DNA from: Trichoplax sp. H2
Lineage: Eukaryota; Placozoa; Uniplacotomia; Trichoplacea
Assembly: GCA_003344405.1 (NCBI GenBank)
Contig: NOWV01000018.1
Coordinates: 791,401 to 855,400, forward strand
DNA: 64,000 bases
Reading direction: 5' to 3'
Of this stretch, positions 17,296 to 31,000 are shown one piece after another. Within the stretch, counting starts at the first letter, position 1. Every line of letters starts with the position of its first letter. Position numbers and translations under genes: made by a program. The notes beneath the pieces are model-generated. The model saw only the letters and a list, made by a program, of their open reading frames with translations, was not told the origin of the DNA and did not search any database.

Positions 17296-18420
17296 CAGAC
17301 TTGCATCGTATTAAATTGTTATGCAATTATTTATATTGAGTTAATTGCATTTGTTTCATAATGATATATCCTCTTGAATTATGTAATAGCGGTAAAGTAT
17401 GTTATATTATGGTATTTAAACTACCTTAATGGCTAGCGTGAGATAAACCAATGTCATTTAAGCTTGAGATATCAGGCTGATTCTATCATAAGTTCGTTTT
17501 TAATTTGCAACAATCTTAGTAATAGTGATGCTTACATAGAATTACTATATTTTAAAGCTTCGACAGGCTCTTTACAAGTCTGGATTTCACGAGCTCTTAA
17601 TGTGGCATACAATTGGGTCTTGTAGTTTTGCTAAAACATTAGCTGATATGTAACAACAAGACTTTATCTCTATAATTATAAAAAGTGATATCAGTATCTC
17701 AACATATATTTAAAATATCTTATGCAAACGTTCAGTATCTTCAGTACGGTGTAATTTGGTCTTCTTAAAACGATAATCAATCTTAATGTGGATTGAATAA
17801 ATGAAAGATATTCATGAAAAATGTTTTGCCTACATAATATGTACGGTTAGTTTATCGTCCTAGAAAATTTATCCTTGGTTGTCCATTTTTATGAAAGCAA
17901 TAGCCAAAATAGCTCATGAACCAAGGCATTCTATAACCGTATTCATTTAACAGCTAGCTAATCATAATTACTATCGTGATAATGGATTTGAGCTTCAGAC
18001 AGTGCGATTGAGTAATAACTATATCATTAATATCATTTTGATCAAAATGATCAATCGGATAGTATTCGTCTTGATTAACCGTAGTAAGGTTTACGAAATT
18101 GCTAATATTAAAGAATGACGCTTAGTGGACAGATTACATAACTCGATTCTAAATTTTACATCATGCAAAAGCATGCATTCAGAAGCTTTGTAGTATGCAA
18201 TACGATGGAATTTGTTGTAACACAAATAACACTAAATACAATTTCGTTGAATAGAAGGAAAAGCCATCTTTAATTTTAGCAAAGAGCTGCTATACTATTT
18301 GATGTCTCGCAAACGTATGGGATGTTGTACGGACCATATAACAATATCAATGTCGGCTCCGGCTCCTTCGTTGTTCACTGACTAACAAGTAAAACATACT
18401 CTTAACGATAATAGCGAATC
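17296..18420. other. intergenic, with one arm of an old degenerate repeat
   Basis: No gene recognised. The part at about 18140-18360 is similar over roughly 200 bp to 21040-21240 in the same orientation (shared blocks around GATGGAATTT/GGTGGAATTT, CTGTAAC-like, TATCTCGTAAAC-like and CAATGGCGGCTC-like words). A perfect 20-bp palindrome, ATCATTTTGATCAAAATGAT, lies near 18032-18051. Confidence 0.5.
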
Positions 18421-18429
18421 AACTAAACA

Positions 18430-19320
18430 GTTACGATACGAAACATGTCAGCAATTATGTCAAATCTTTAGTAAAATTTCTGAAAAATTACTATTTATCA
18501 ATAATCCTATTCCAGTTCGATGGTATGAAATTCTACAATTACTTCTAGAAGAAAGGGAAGAAAAGACGATAAAGAAGATACTTACTAAGGCAGAAATTAA
18601 AGACTTGATATCCATACATCATTTAGCTGAAGACGGATAGAATATAGATCATTTGTTATCATACTTGCATGATATCGGACAAATTGTCTATTGTGATAAG
18701 GACAAGATTTTAAGTAAAATGATAGTATCAGATATCGATTGGATGATTGAGGTATTTTGTTCATTAATTCAAATTACACTTTTCAAATCTCCTCATACCG
18801 ATGACTGGACAGATTGTGAGAAGATTAAGATTACTGGTAAAATAAGTGAACGATACATTCGACATGTTTGGTTTAAATTTAATCTAGATGACGATCATCG
18901 AAATGATGTATTATCTCTTAGGACTCATTACCATATACTATGTTCAGCAAGTGAATTGAAAGGAAATGATCATATCTATTTTATTCCATATCTTCTTCAT
19001 ACACAACCTAAGGGCGATGAATTATATCCATGGAATAGTGCAAAGTCGAAATGTATCTATTTAGAATTTGATTAGGAAGAGTTACCTAGTATTTCTGATA
19101 TATTTTATTGTTTGATTCCACTATGTAGCAAAGTATTCATATCAACGCAGCCGAAAACAGTCCCTATCAAAGTATCTGTAGAGACATAGATGAAAATGGT
19201 CCCTATCAAAGTGTGTGCAGATATAGACGAAAACGGCCCCTATCAAAGTGTCTGTAGAGACACGGACGGAAATGGCCGCAACCAAAGTGTCTGCAGAGAC
19301 ACAGACGAAAACGGTTCCTA
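18430..19320 (+). pseudogene. Roco-family COR-domain fragment (pseudogene)
   Basis: One continuous frame from about 18430 reads as the COR (C-terminal of Roc) domain of Roco GTPases. The diagnostic stretch is LLSYLHDIGQIVYCDKD followed by IVSDIDWMIEVF, the counterpart of the family's 'leucine-rich, LG-x-I-x-Y/F ... I/L-x-P/x-W-I/L-x-x-F' core. Upstream, in the same frame, helical sequence (CQQLCQIFSKISEKLLF) fits the preceding COR segment. The frame is interrupted by TAG at 18638-18640 and again by TAG at 19073-19075, with recognisable sequence (EELPSISDIFY) continuing after it. No Roc GTPase motifs, leucine-rich repeats or other exons were found nearby. This is therefore a broken or truncated copy. 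It could also be an exon of a gene whose stops are errors, but two separate stops make that less likely. Confidence 0.65.
19161..19314 (+). repeat. 39-bp tandem repeat at the tail of the COR fragment
   Basis: Four units: 19161-19199 (39 bp), 19200-19236 (37 bp), 19237-19275 (39 bp), 19276-19314 (39 bp), each carrying CCTATCAAAGTGTCTG-like and GAGACA-like blocks. A multiple of three is kept except in unit 2, which lost 2 bp. In one frame the unit reads as a 13-residue repeat GPYQSVCRDTDEN. Because of the 2-bp loss, the COR frame enters this peptide frame only from unit 2 onward, then ends at TAA soon after unit 4. Confidence 0.85.
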
Positions 19321-19329
19321 ATTATTATT

Positions 19330-22300
19330 GATTATACTCAAAATTAGCGTAATATACTATCGTTTCATGACCGAATTAAATATTTTATAACATTGAAGTA
19401 CGGTCTGGTATTTTCTGCGATTTTTTCTAAACTAGAAGTTGAACATTTACGTCAGTTTTTTATTTTAGAATGTTAATTAATTTTATGATCTGAAATGTTA
19501 AGCAGTCAATGTTGGATTAAATAGTTACGTGGGTCGAGTTATATTGTAAAATATGTTGCAATGACAATTATTATTGTTAGCGAACTTTTATTAAAATCTT
19601 TTGAAGTAGTCATGTTATATATATATATTTTAATTACTTTAAAGGATGTTTATATTCGCTTATATAATGTTTTACCACATTAAAAATAACGTTCTATTTA
19701 AGTGTATTTTGTCAAGTCGTTCATTGATATAAGACTTCATGTAAGAGCTGTTTATTTTATACTTCCTTAAATTTTAGGTTGAATACGGTATTACTGTATG
19801 TAGATTGTTTTACCATTAGAATAGTATTTTAACATTTTGATTATTGAATTTTTGATTTCAATCATTCGGAATTATAGATAAATGAATTTTTTTCCTCCAT
19901 TCTCAACATTAACGTTAATATGCGAAGTTCAATTAACTGGATAGCAATTGCCTATGTAATAAAATATCAGTCATATTATTTATCGCTCATCATCATCTAT
20001 TCAGAAAATTTACATTTCGTTATGTATTGTTACTATGACTAAAATTATATGTTCATGAGAATGTAGCAAAATCAGGCTCTGCCTATGCTTTAAGATAACA
20101 TACTAAACTGCCTAAAGCTTGTAAATTGTTTATTATTCGATACTACATTATTAACTAAAGAAAATTATATTATAAATAGCAAAGATTTACATTATTAAGT
20201 AAAGAATATCCTACTACAAATAGCAAAGATTTCTTGAAAACAAGCATCAAATCTAAATTTTGTAAGTTTTTTTTATGCTTGTATTGACGGTTGCTAGGAA
20301 ATTTATTGTCTTTGATGAACGGACTAATCATTACAATTATCAAGTATTCATTTTGATATTGAGCAAACAATAATTAACTAAACGCATAATTACTGATGAA
20401 ATAGTAGAAAAATTTAAGTTTATTACATTGAAGTTGCGACTCTTTGTTTCAATGTCTTAATTTATACCAACACAGAAGTCAATGATAAAATTCGAAAAGT
20501 CAATAATTGAGAATTCTTCGCTTTCATGTTCTACGGTATGGATTTGTGTTGATCAAGATATACACCTATTCATTTATCTTATTAATGATAATTCGCACCT
20601 TTAAGTGGTACTACTTTAATATCAGTATGAAACGAATTTGAAATGCAAAAACAATTTACTTTGCGACTTTTATAGTATAGCATTTTCGTATGAGCACTTT
20701 ACCAGAGTAACGTTCATTTTTCTTCATAACCTTAAGCGCGGCTACGAGTATTATCTTTAATTTGCATGATCTTATGAGAGTTCAACGCTAAGTTATAAGG
20801 ATTTAATACAGTACAGTACATATGAATATATTCAAGGTAATGCATTAGTACACTATAGCTCGTATTTAGCCATCTAACAGAAAATGATCAATTGCACTAT
20901 AGCCTAATTTATTGACCTCATCCAAGAATTGTCCAGCAATAGCTAATTTGGGCTCACCATCTTAAATTAATCATTTTCTACATTTAGAGAGGAGCCTTTA
21001 GTGGATAAATTAGATAACCCTATTTTAACTTTCATATGATGGAAGAGCATGCTTCACGAACTTGCAATACGCAGTATGGTGGAATTTACTGTAACGTGAA
21101 TACAGCTAAATCCAACTTGCTGAATACGAAGACAAGCGCAATTTTGATGAATAGCTTCCATTTCCTCCTACTATTTTATATCTCGTAAACAGATCAAGGG
21201 TATACACTGTCTTCAATGGCGGCTCAGCATATTGCTTATCTATAAGCAGTAACTAACTGCGTTATTCTCATAGAAGAACAGATTCTTTACATGTTGAATC
21301 AGTAGCTACTGCCATGGACTACAGTATTTAGCCTATCTTAAGCTATAATAATTATTCATCACTCAACCAATTAGAAGTCTTCGTTGCGTAATCAATTATT
21401 CTCTAAAATACTATAGTTCATAATAGAGTCTGTGCTAAATGACATTTCTATGCTTTATAAATGTTCATTCATTTAAATTTTGATTAGAATTCCTGAACTT
21501 ATACACGTATATTGGCCAATAAATTATTACGTATATATTGAATAATGTACCTGTTACAATAGTAGTGTAAGGATTTTGTATTTACATATAAAGTATGTGT
21601 TACAGTTAATAGACAAGTTTATATGTGACCTATGAAGTTTCTATTAAATCATATCAAATGCGATGGTATTTCTCAGAATCGAATCCTATTTTAATTTACT
21701 AAATTAAAAACGTCTAAATTATCCTTTGCATATTTAAATAAACACTTATTCATTCGCATATGGTATAACTCCAATTGGGAGGGCTTTTTCGATTACACTT
21801 TGCTATTTTTACGAAGCCTCAGTGATGTTCTGGCTTAAGATTATACGTGTAGTAGTTTCTCTTTCAAATTATATCTTTAGGTTTTACTATAAATTTTAGC
21901 CTTTGCATTTGTGAATATGTTAACGGCAGATACCATACATTACGAATCAACAATTTTCATCTAGAACTCTATATAAAGTAGAGAGTACTAGTATAAATAC
22001 ATTACCTGAATGAGGACTGTACAATACATTTCGTTAGTATTCTTAATGCTAAATATATTTAATGATTTCTTTTTGTATCCTTAAGTTAGAATAGATTCCT
22101 TAAAGGCTTTAAAAAATCCAAAGACTCTTCAAATCTACTATATAAATGTACATCGATGTACCATAAAGGACCCACGGCACATTTTCTTAAATAAAGTATC
22201 ATCATGTGTAGAGAATAGTTCAAATGCCTATGATATTTACAGGTATCAGTTTAGGGAGACCTATACGAAAAGACTTAAAATGAATTTGAAATACAAAAAT

Positions 22301-24460
22301 ATAACGCTACACATCTTGTTTTCTCGCTTGAGATTGAAATGCAATAATGTGCAACATATGAACACTTTACTTGATTAATATTCATTTTCTCACAATAAAT
22401 AAGCATGATTAATAGCAATGTCCATAATTATATATGGTTGATTAATTTTTAGTCATAAAAATTTAGTTACTGGAAATAAATCTAGATTTAACACATGCAA
22501 TCAATGTAGTATGTATATAATCATATACTCTGGTTTTAAGTTATACGCTCGTATAGTAGAAAATAGGTGATCACACTATAATTTATTGATACTACGCTAC
22601 TAGCGATTTCGTCACGGCTAATTTGTCTAACCATCCCTAATACATTACTTTCTGTCGTATGTATAAGGTAAAATAAATGGATTACTTAGCCTAATCTTAA
22701 CATTTTATTTACATAAAATTGGATCACCCTTTGCTTTATATTTAGTTGAAAATGGACAGTACCGGTACTCCATGAAATAGATATGAATAATGCATGAGAA
22801 TAAATAGACAAGTACATAAAATACGTATATTTACTAAGCAAGAAACTGTAACATGACTAGTGTTATGTGTTAAGATGAATGAATCTGAACTGGGAGTTAA
22901 GCTAAATCATTTATTTTCTTGTTTTCTCAATAGCAAAACTGCAATCTATTTAAGGGAATTCGATTTTAGATTTTATTAATAAAATGAGCATAGTATTATG
23001 ATATTAAGACTAAACAAACTGTTTTATAAATATACGAGCATAGAATTTCTTTTTTCACTTTAGCAATGCATGACTTATTATAGACATGTTAGGTTAAAGG
23101 CAAATAGATACTACTAATTGCATAGCTTAGATGATAATCTAACAATACTGCACATCGCTTATATGCGAGGATACTATTGAAATGATAAGGTTGATCAGTG
23201 CAGAAAAAGATTAATCAACTTGTGGATTATCGCGTCAATGAAATAGATTAACAACCTTAAGAGTAGACATCAGCTTTATTGATATAGCTAGGCCTAATCA
23301 ACACGCTAGCATTTAAATGCAATGGATTGAATATCAGCATTCTTCATGAACAAGCGAATAATTGATGAATAGAAAACAGATTGATCAATCAGCCTAATCG
23401 TAAATTCACCAATAACTAAATAGTCAATACTTTTATCATCGGTTTTCGTAGGTTCAAAGTTATGAAAAGACCTAAATACATAACTCTCACGGTAGTCTTT
23501 AATCCATTTTATCTGTAATCAATTCTTTTATACATTGGATTGAAAGGAATGCATATCAATTAGATATTATCTCGTTAGCGGAGCTGGTATCTTTTCAATA
23601 ACACTATACGTTTATTTACATTTATCAGAATAATTTACTACAGTCGTGAGAAATAATGCAATCTTACATCGTTAGCTAGTCTAATTTAATTGGATTATTA
23701 TCATAACCCTTTCAATTAGGAGCACCTTTAGCTTTCAAAAATGCGTAACATGTACATTGCTTTTGGATCTTCATAGTTTTTGAATCTTGATGTAAATAAA
23801 TGGATAGATTAGTTTCTGTAGCGATTGCGGCCTCAACGAATAATTAATAACACCCATCTGTTCTTTTTATATCCGTTTGTTTCTTTGGCGCGCTATCAAT
23901 TTTTATCGTTTTATTTCACCCTTTATCTGACGTATGATTTATGGATCATAGGTTGGATCTGTTATCCAGTGATGATGCTGATGAATATGTTCTATGTACA
24001 CATTGATGAAAGGTAAAGAATAGGAGAGTGACGACGTCAGAATGTTAACGCATATGTTTAGAAAGCTACCAACAATATTTGTATATCGATGGCATGGATG
24101 ATCAGTGAATTGTATAAACTTCATATTGTTCTCTCTTAACTAGTTGTATAGTACAATTTAGGCAATTAGTTGGAATTGACATCTTTTATATCCGATTGTA
24201 TAAATTACATTTAATTACCTTGGAGTTCATAATGTAAATATGCTGCTATTGGTCCACTTAATCGTTACCTTTATGTCATGTAAAGCTTACTACTACGATA
24301 CTTAACTACTATTCTAAATTGCCGATACGCGTCTACCCATTTTTCTATCCAACATATACAGTAAGATGAGATTACAACGTTGATTACAACTAAGGAATTA
24401 CAGTATTTTCCATCGCATAATAAACAAGAATTAAAATTGTGCCGTATCTAAGTTATCACT
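19330..24460. other. gene-poor region with degenerate segmental repeats
   Basis: No coding exon recognised. About 20620-21000 resembles 22250-22740 in direct orientation: AACGAATTTGAAATGCAAAAA against AATGAATTTGAAATACAAAAA, then TATGAGCACTTTACC against TATGAACACTTTACT, at compatible spacing. About 21040-21240 resembles 18140-18360. These look like old tandem segmental duplications of an unrecognised, probably non-coding or long-dead sequence. The open frame at 23825-24016 has hydrophobic residues but no supporting splice pattern. Confidence 0.5.
20600..22740 (+). repeat. degenerate direct repeat pair (about 20620-21000 and 22250-22740)
   Basis: Two blocks about 1.63 kb apart share ordered short matches (roughly two-thirds identity by eye) over about 400 bp, with small indels. 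No terminal inverted repeats or target-site duplications were recognised, so an ancient segmental duplication is likelier than a transposon. Confidence 0.45.
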
Positions 24461-25020
24461 TTAGATATCTAATCTTTTTTCAATTATTGGTTTGGAATTG
24501 GATCCTGCATGGGAAGTAATATCCAATGACAACGAAAACAAGTAAGTCAAGATAATAATTAATAGCAAAGAGTAAACATTTTATCGATAAAAAATCGGCC
24601 CCGTTATTCAACTAGCTGCTGTTATACAGCCATCTTGTTAAGACAAAATTACCTATAAAATATATTGGTAGAATAGTAATGGTGACCATTTGGATATGTC
24701 AAGAGAAAGAAAAAACACTCTGTTCTCTAACAATTTCTACTCTGATAATAACGATAAGTTCTCATAAAAATTCTGAGAACTAATTACTGTACAAGTTATT
24801 TTAACTTACTGTACCTCCTAAGCCAAAAAATGATTTCTATTTGCTCTTTGTCTTCAATATTAATGTACCGTGTTTTACTAATCTCCTCGTTGGACATTAA
24901 AAGATGGCCCAGTCTTAATGTATGTAAACTAGGCGTAGAGTGATATAACATTGTCGTGGGAGTAGCGATCGGTAAAGGATGAGTCATAGTGTTTTCATAT
25001 TTGCTACAAAAACTCAGCAT
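24461..25020 (-). CDS. possible two-exon hypothetical gene (weak)
   Basis: A minus-strand open frame starts at Met 25018-25020 (MLSFCSKYENTMTHPLPIA) and runs to a good donor (A|GTAAGT) near 24807. A candidate acceptor (CCCATGCAG) near 24506 joins in phase 1 and reads a short tail ending in TAA at 24461-24463. The fit of donor, acceptor and phase is the only support. No family is recognised, the product would be about 85-90 residues, and an upstream exon may exist. It could easily be chance in AT-rich DNA. Confidence 0.22.
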
Positions 25021-28020
25021 GAGCTAAAATTGATACCTTCCAATACCTTTTTTCTTACTCAGAACGTCTTTCTTTGCCTTGATAACTAATTTCCGTTATA
25101 CAATAATTTAACGAAGGTGTCATATAAGTCCAAGTGATAGTTCATTTATTAATAGTTGGGCTTTAACGGAAATTGTAAAGATAGATTAGGCTAAAAGATT
25201 CCAAAGTACTATAATGAAAATAAATCGAGGAAGTAGTTTGGGTGATCATAAGGCTAATGGCTTTTTTGATGAACGGTGCAACATTATTTTCGATGTTATC
25301 ACTTCCTATCCAGCTATAATGGCGGTCATGTTTGATCGTCATTAATATCTCAGAATTAATTTTACGATTACAATTTAATATAATAACTCTAAGCACCTAT
25401 TCCTAAACCCTTCCTATTGCGGGAGTCTATGGAATCATCATCATTCAATCCGATATTTGTATTAGCATTAAGAAATTGAACTGTCTTATAACATGAAAAA
25501 TTAAAAATTTGACTGTCCTTATGGTATATACGGTCGCATCATCATTATTCTGTCGAAGGTACCAAAATAGTAAAATCAATCGGGTTTACGTAATGAGCAC
25601 AAGGATAAGTAAAGTTTCTCCAATAGAAAAGAAAGGTAGATATCAATCCGAGCAAACTATTCGAATCAAACGACCACAATATAGACTGATGGAATCAGAC
25701 TCGTACACCCGCTGATATCTCTACATTAATTTTAAATCGATCTTGTCCCGTCAAATACTGTAATAACGATTAAGGATCATTCTTTATTTCTATTGATTAT
25801 TATTATCTACCCATTAATGACGATATGATTGATTTTTCTCATGGTAGATGTAACAAAAAGCAGCCATTAGACACCCTCTAACATGAACTAATTTTCTTTG
25901 ACACCATGCGAACTATTAAAGTTAACAATTGAGAACTGAATATAAACGACAGTTTAATTTCCGTCATGGTAATTGTTTATTTTTACTCGTTAAAAAATGA
26001 GAATCGAGATGAAGTTGCAGCAATTTGCCACGTTAGAATAGTGGTTGATGATAATTATGCATTTTTTTACATGTTCAATCCATTATCTAAATTGTTACTG
26101 TAGTATATCGTTAAGTTTTTACTAATTGGATCAGTAGAAAGTCATTTTAATGTGAAAACTAGGTAATAGGATTGTCTAGGCAGCAAGCATCTTTGTTCGA
26201 AAGTTTTCAAAGTTGCAATAATGTAACAATAAAATTACATTAAACACATAGTTTTACATTAATTAAACTATGGAAACTCTTAATAGATGGCGTTAGTAAA
26301 TCGTAGATGTATTTTAAATCTATTTTTTGAGATCTGTAGAGTCATTTTAGCGTTTTTTCATTTCTCTGCATATAACATAAATATGATCAGATAAAAGTGG
26401 AAGAGGGTGGGAGGGGAATTTTGTCTCGTTTTTTTTGTCTTGATCTCGTCAAATTAATGATAAGTAAATGATGTAACCTCTATTACTCTTGCACACGATT
26501 CCAATTTCATTTTAATATGAAAGTTACCATCACTGCCCTACCAAACATATTGTAAGATATTTAATACTTTATCGTTGATCTTGGTTTGCTTATTCCTTCA
26601 TCATTGTACGAATATTAAAGTCTACTTATACGGTTATACTGTTAGCTTATTACAACAGAAAATAAAATCATCAAATCAATAATTCGTGGACTTCCCATTT
26701 TTATCGGAGTAATTAAAGTTACTTACATTCTGACCTTATCACCGTTAAATAAAAAAAACTATCCTAGTAATCATTATTTAATTCTTAGTAACTGGAATTG
26801 TTTTATTAAGCAATGTTTATGATTATTTTGATATAATTGAACAACTTTAGATATTATATCGTGACGCCGTGGAATTGAGATAAATTCCCTTTGATCAGAT
26901 CATCAAGGCTATCATGTCATTTAAGACTACATTTTGGTAGTGGTTTATACTCCGCTACAGTTAAACTCAAGACTTTCATGTCATTTAGTTTCTCCGAATT
27001 ATCGTAGATTATAATTTTAATTGAGGCGGTTATCTGCGCCCTCTTCCTATAATTTACTTTCAATAGACACTACTAAAAGTAACCTTAGCAATTTGACTTA
27101 TTCGCTTAAACGACATAAAATAGTCGTTACTTCAGTTTATATCCAGCAGATACTATAATTTCCTCCTGTAACTATGCTCAAGATTGATAAAGGATCATGC
27201 CGATTTAAAGTTTATCTATAACCGCGAGTTACTTGCTAACTATAGTTAAAGATTATGTCACATAATTAACCGTTAATGTATGTTTTATAGATAAACTTTG
27301 GTTAGCATTTTATACTGATTGTTACTACACTCGATAGGCTAGGGTTATAACTATCTATAAATTGGGAAATTATTTCCTTTGGTAATGATTATTACTTAAA
27401 AAATGCTGATGATATTAGATTATTTGCCTTTGGGTAATATATTATGCATGGGATGGAAATACACATGATAAAAAACGATGATCGGCGATTATGACGACAA
27501 TGATCATCCATGAAGGAGGCTAAGTAACGAGGGTTGGATTTCTTTCCCATAGCATCATTGTCATACAGTAGTATAGGGCATAACGGTCATGAAAGAGTGA
27601 TGTAGGATAATAGTAAGGGTAGAAAAGCGGCAATATAAGCGGACAATAAAACCAGGAGGCGATTTGAAAACAATATAAATAGATTTACATGATAAGAAAG
27701 AGACCAAGGAAATTTATTATTTTAATGCCCCCAACATCGATAAAGGCTCAATTAAAGCGATCTAAACTTCAATGATGACATCTTATTTGCTATTCATTGC
27801 CACGATGGTAGCAATATGTCCATTTTTTGAAGGTAGTGTTAACCATTTTTAGAAATAAGGACAGTGTGACCGTTGATGAATTTAATTCTATATTGGTCAA
27901 GTTGAATTTTCTAACCATGCCTGCCAACATTTTTATGTATTGTCATTCTCATGTCAATTATGCATAACGTTGATGAAAATCATCATCGCTATCATGTGAT
28001 TGATCAACTATCGATCTGAT

Positions 28021-28063
28021 ATGGCTTTGATCTCTATGCCGTGATGGCATAGAGCCAAGCCAT
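28021..28063. repeat. short two-part hairpin
   Basis: ATGGCTT, then CTCTATGCC, loop GTGAT, GGCATAGAG, then AAGCCAT. A 9-bp inner and a 7-bp outer perfect stem are separated by an asymmetric bulge. It is too short for a canonical microRNA precursor, and function is unknown. Confidence 0.6.
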
Positions 28064-31000
28064 GCAGTTGGTCATTGGATATTATTATTTTTAACACGTT
28101 AACGGGTGATAAAAATCAAACGTGATAATGCTATCTTTGACTTTTACTCAACACTAACTGTTCAAACACGATTATCAACCACGATATCAATAGTAATGAT
28201 TTTCCTTCATTCATGTAGCAGTAGGATTAGTGCATCAGAATGCGCTACTCTCCAACCTTCAATTAATTCCGATGATACTGTATGATGTAATGATGACAAC
28301 ATTTTATGCTATCAGTTGCTATGGTAGGTTACATAAGAATGGTAGAAATGTAAACATCGTATAAGTCATTGCTAAAATTATAACCGTCTGTTTTATCCTA
28401 CCATGGATCGCGTTTTAATGTTGATTTCACGTAATTGACGTTTAATTCTCACATTGCTTCCCTATGGATATTTATGCAAGGATAGTTTGTAACTTTCTAA
28501 TATGTAATAATTTAATGGGAGATTATTTTAGACCATCAAAAAGGGAAATATCCATCAGTCGTTGCATGCTATTTAATCATCACGGGAAAGCACGTGATAT
28601 CATTTGCTTACTGCAGACGACATCGATCGGGACAATAATATTTCTGGGCGTTTACTGTACATCGATCTGTGGATAATTAATCAACATTGGTATTTTTAAC
28701 GTTCCTCTTGGAGTATTTGTTTATGCCCGTATAAGATGTATTCAGTTTATAGTAGATACTCGATCAACTCGAGTATACTAATGGTACAGTAGATGAGTGA
28801 TAGTAGCGACTTAAATCAATATCATTCACGTTGGTAACGGTTGAAATAAAAAATAATAAAATATTGCCGTTACAATGACGACGAAAACTGTTCATAATAA
28901 TCCTCATGTTACCGCGATCTAATTGTGACCAATTACATTCTTTTACATCATTTGTTTGTATTATTCTTATCCTTCATGATAAAAAGGATGTTTCCTTGAT
29001 TAAATTGTTTCCTTTGATGAGACGATTGATCCTATGATATGATGATGATGATTGTTGAATGCTTTGCCTGGTACTGGATGGATGGCGCAAGTCCACGACA
29101 CAATGTTTATTATCTACTCGTTTTGAATCAAGCTGAGAAAATGAAGACTAAGACGGTACCATCGATCCCATCGACCGATTCAATACTTGTTGCTATTCTA
29201 TCCCTTACATTATAGCCCGGATCGCCATTGCATTTCATTCTCTTCGAATTAGGTTACAAAGTACAACTACCGTCGCTGTAGAGAATTCTATTCATTTAAA
29301 TCTTATTTCTGCACAGATAATTTGATGATCCTACGCATCGCGTTGCTGCATGATTTGACATCATCGCCATAGCTATCCACGATTTTTCAGATCTCAAATG
29401 AGTCCAGCTCCTCATCGCCTACTCCCCAACGACTCGTACTTCCGCAAAACATGAGCATTTTATTCTATTTATACTAATTCATGTTGCAAAATTTGAACTA
29501 GTCGACTACAGTAAACTACATCGTCGTCACTGTTTATCTTTTAGTCAAAAGCCATTTCATCGTATTCATTTTTATGCTATGACTGCACAGACAATTTCAT
29601 CCTCCTATCTATGGAGTTAATTGATCATTTCCTATCATCGCCCTAGTCATGCAACACTTTTCGACATGTAGTATTTCAAATTGGAGCCATTTTTTCTCAT
29701 TACTCACTACCTCACTCCTTCGCCAAGACATTACCATTTAATGCCATCCGTGCCTGTCCTAAGGCAGAATGCCAACAACTTACGGACAAAGGAACGGACG
29801 GATGTCTCTCGTCATACGTCATATTCACTCTTCCATGATCGTGTTCTTCTCAGTCGTGTAGATATCGCCATATGATACGCATACTACATTCTTGGCGTTA
29901 TACTGTTCTACTAGTTTGTTACTGACCGTAAGGACGGTACTACCATAGAGTTTTCTTTCAAGAGAAACTCTATGCAAAAAAGCAGAAAGAGGATGAGAAC
30001 AGCTGCGGGGGAGTCCAGTGAGCCCCTGAAGATTCATCAATGCCCTAGTGACGTTCATGGCAACAATTTTGCCTTCTAAAATGGCCAGTCGTCTTTTCTG
30101 AGCAGGAAAGAATCTTTCTAAATATCCTTAATACATCACTAATCAACTTTCTTAAGAGTACAGGATGATGACAAGGTCTAGAGAAATGGATTTGTTTCTT
30201 CTTGATCATCCTACAGTACAGTATTCTCTTATTAACCATGATGCAAGCGTAGACGGGCCGTTGCTTTGACAACCATCATGGACGATTTAGTATTACTCGA
30301 CTGTCAAGAGAGTAAATGATATGATGGCCACCATTTTAATTTATGTATGCCTGTAGCAATGTTACCGTAGAATTTTATGATGAACTTTTCAACATTCCAA
30401 TTAATATCAATAGCACGATTGAACTCAACTAGTTCCAAAAGAGGACAGTCAAAGTAGTGGCATCCCCCGGAAATAACCCCAACTGTAATCATCCTATAGA
30501 TACCACAATTATACAATATCAGTAATCATGGCAGATAGTAAGATGATTACACTTAATTGCTATTCGACAGTTTATTTCATCAAGGAGTATTATCGACCAT
30601 GGCATCCGGATAACAGTTAAACCGTATCAATAATAACAGTCATTACACACCTTAATGCTATCATTGTAATCTAAGCGATTGTCTTAATAGAAAAAATACA
30701 TTTGTTAATGTGTCAAGAAATGGATTGATTGATCGATGCTGGGAAAGAAAAGTAGAAAGCCTGCATCAAAAGGAAATAAGACAAAAACCTTATATAGTTG
30801 AAATAAGACAATATAGTTTAGAAACAATGATTGGATAGTCATCAATGGGTCAAATTGTATAGGTCAAATTAACAACATTGAAAATTGAATCCAATCATCA
30901 ATTTACCGTTCGTATTCTTTTACAGTTATTATGCTAATAGCCAGTAATTGAACAAAATTATAGTCATCAGGGGATATTAATTATTCACATTCAACAGCCA

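Noticed and set aside
18638-19075. Reassigned or readthrough TAG codons in the COR fragment
   Set aside because: All intact genes in the window use the standard code, with both TAA and TAG behaving as ordinary stops; two lesions plus missing domains fit a pseudogene better.
28021-28063. MicroRNA precursor
   Set aside because: The stem is far too short (9 plus 7 bp) and interrupted; at most a small hairpin.
29825-30516. Consecutive minus-strand frames as exons of one gene
   Set aside because: No family similarity and no donor/acceptor pairs with consistent phase were found between them.
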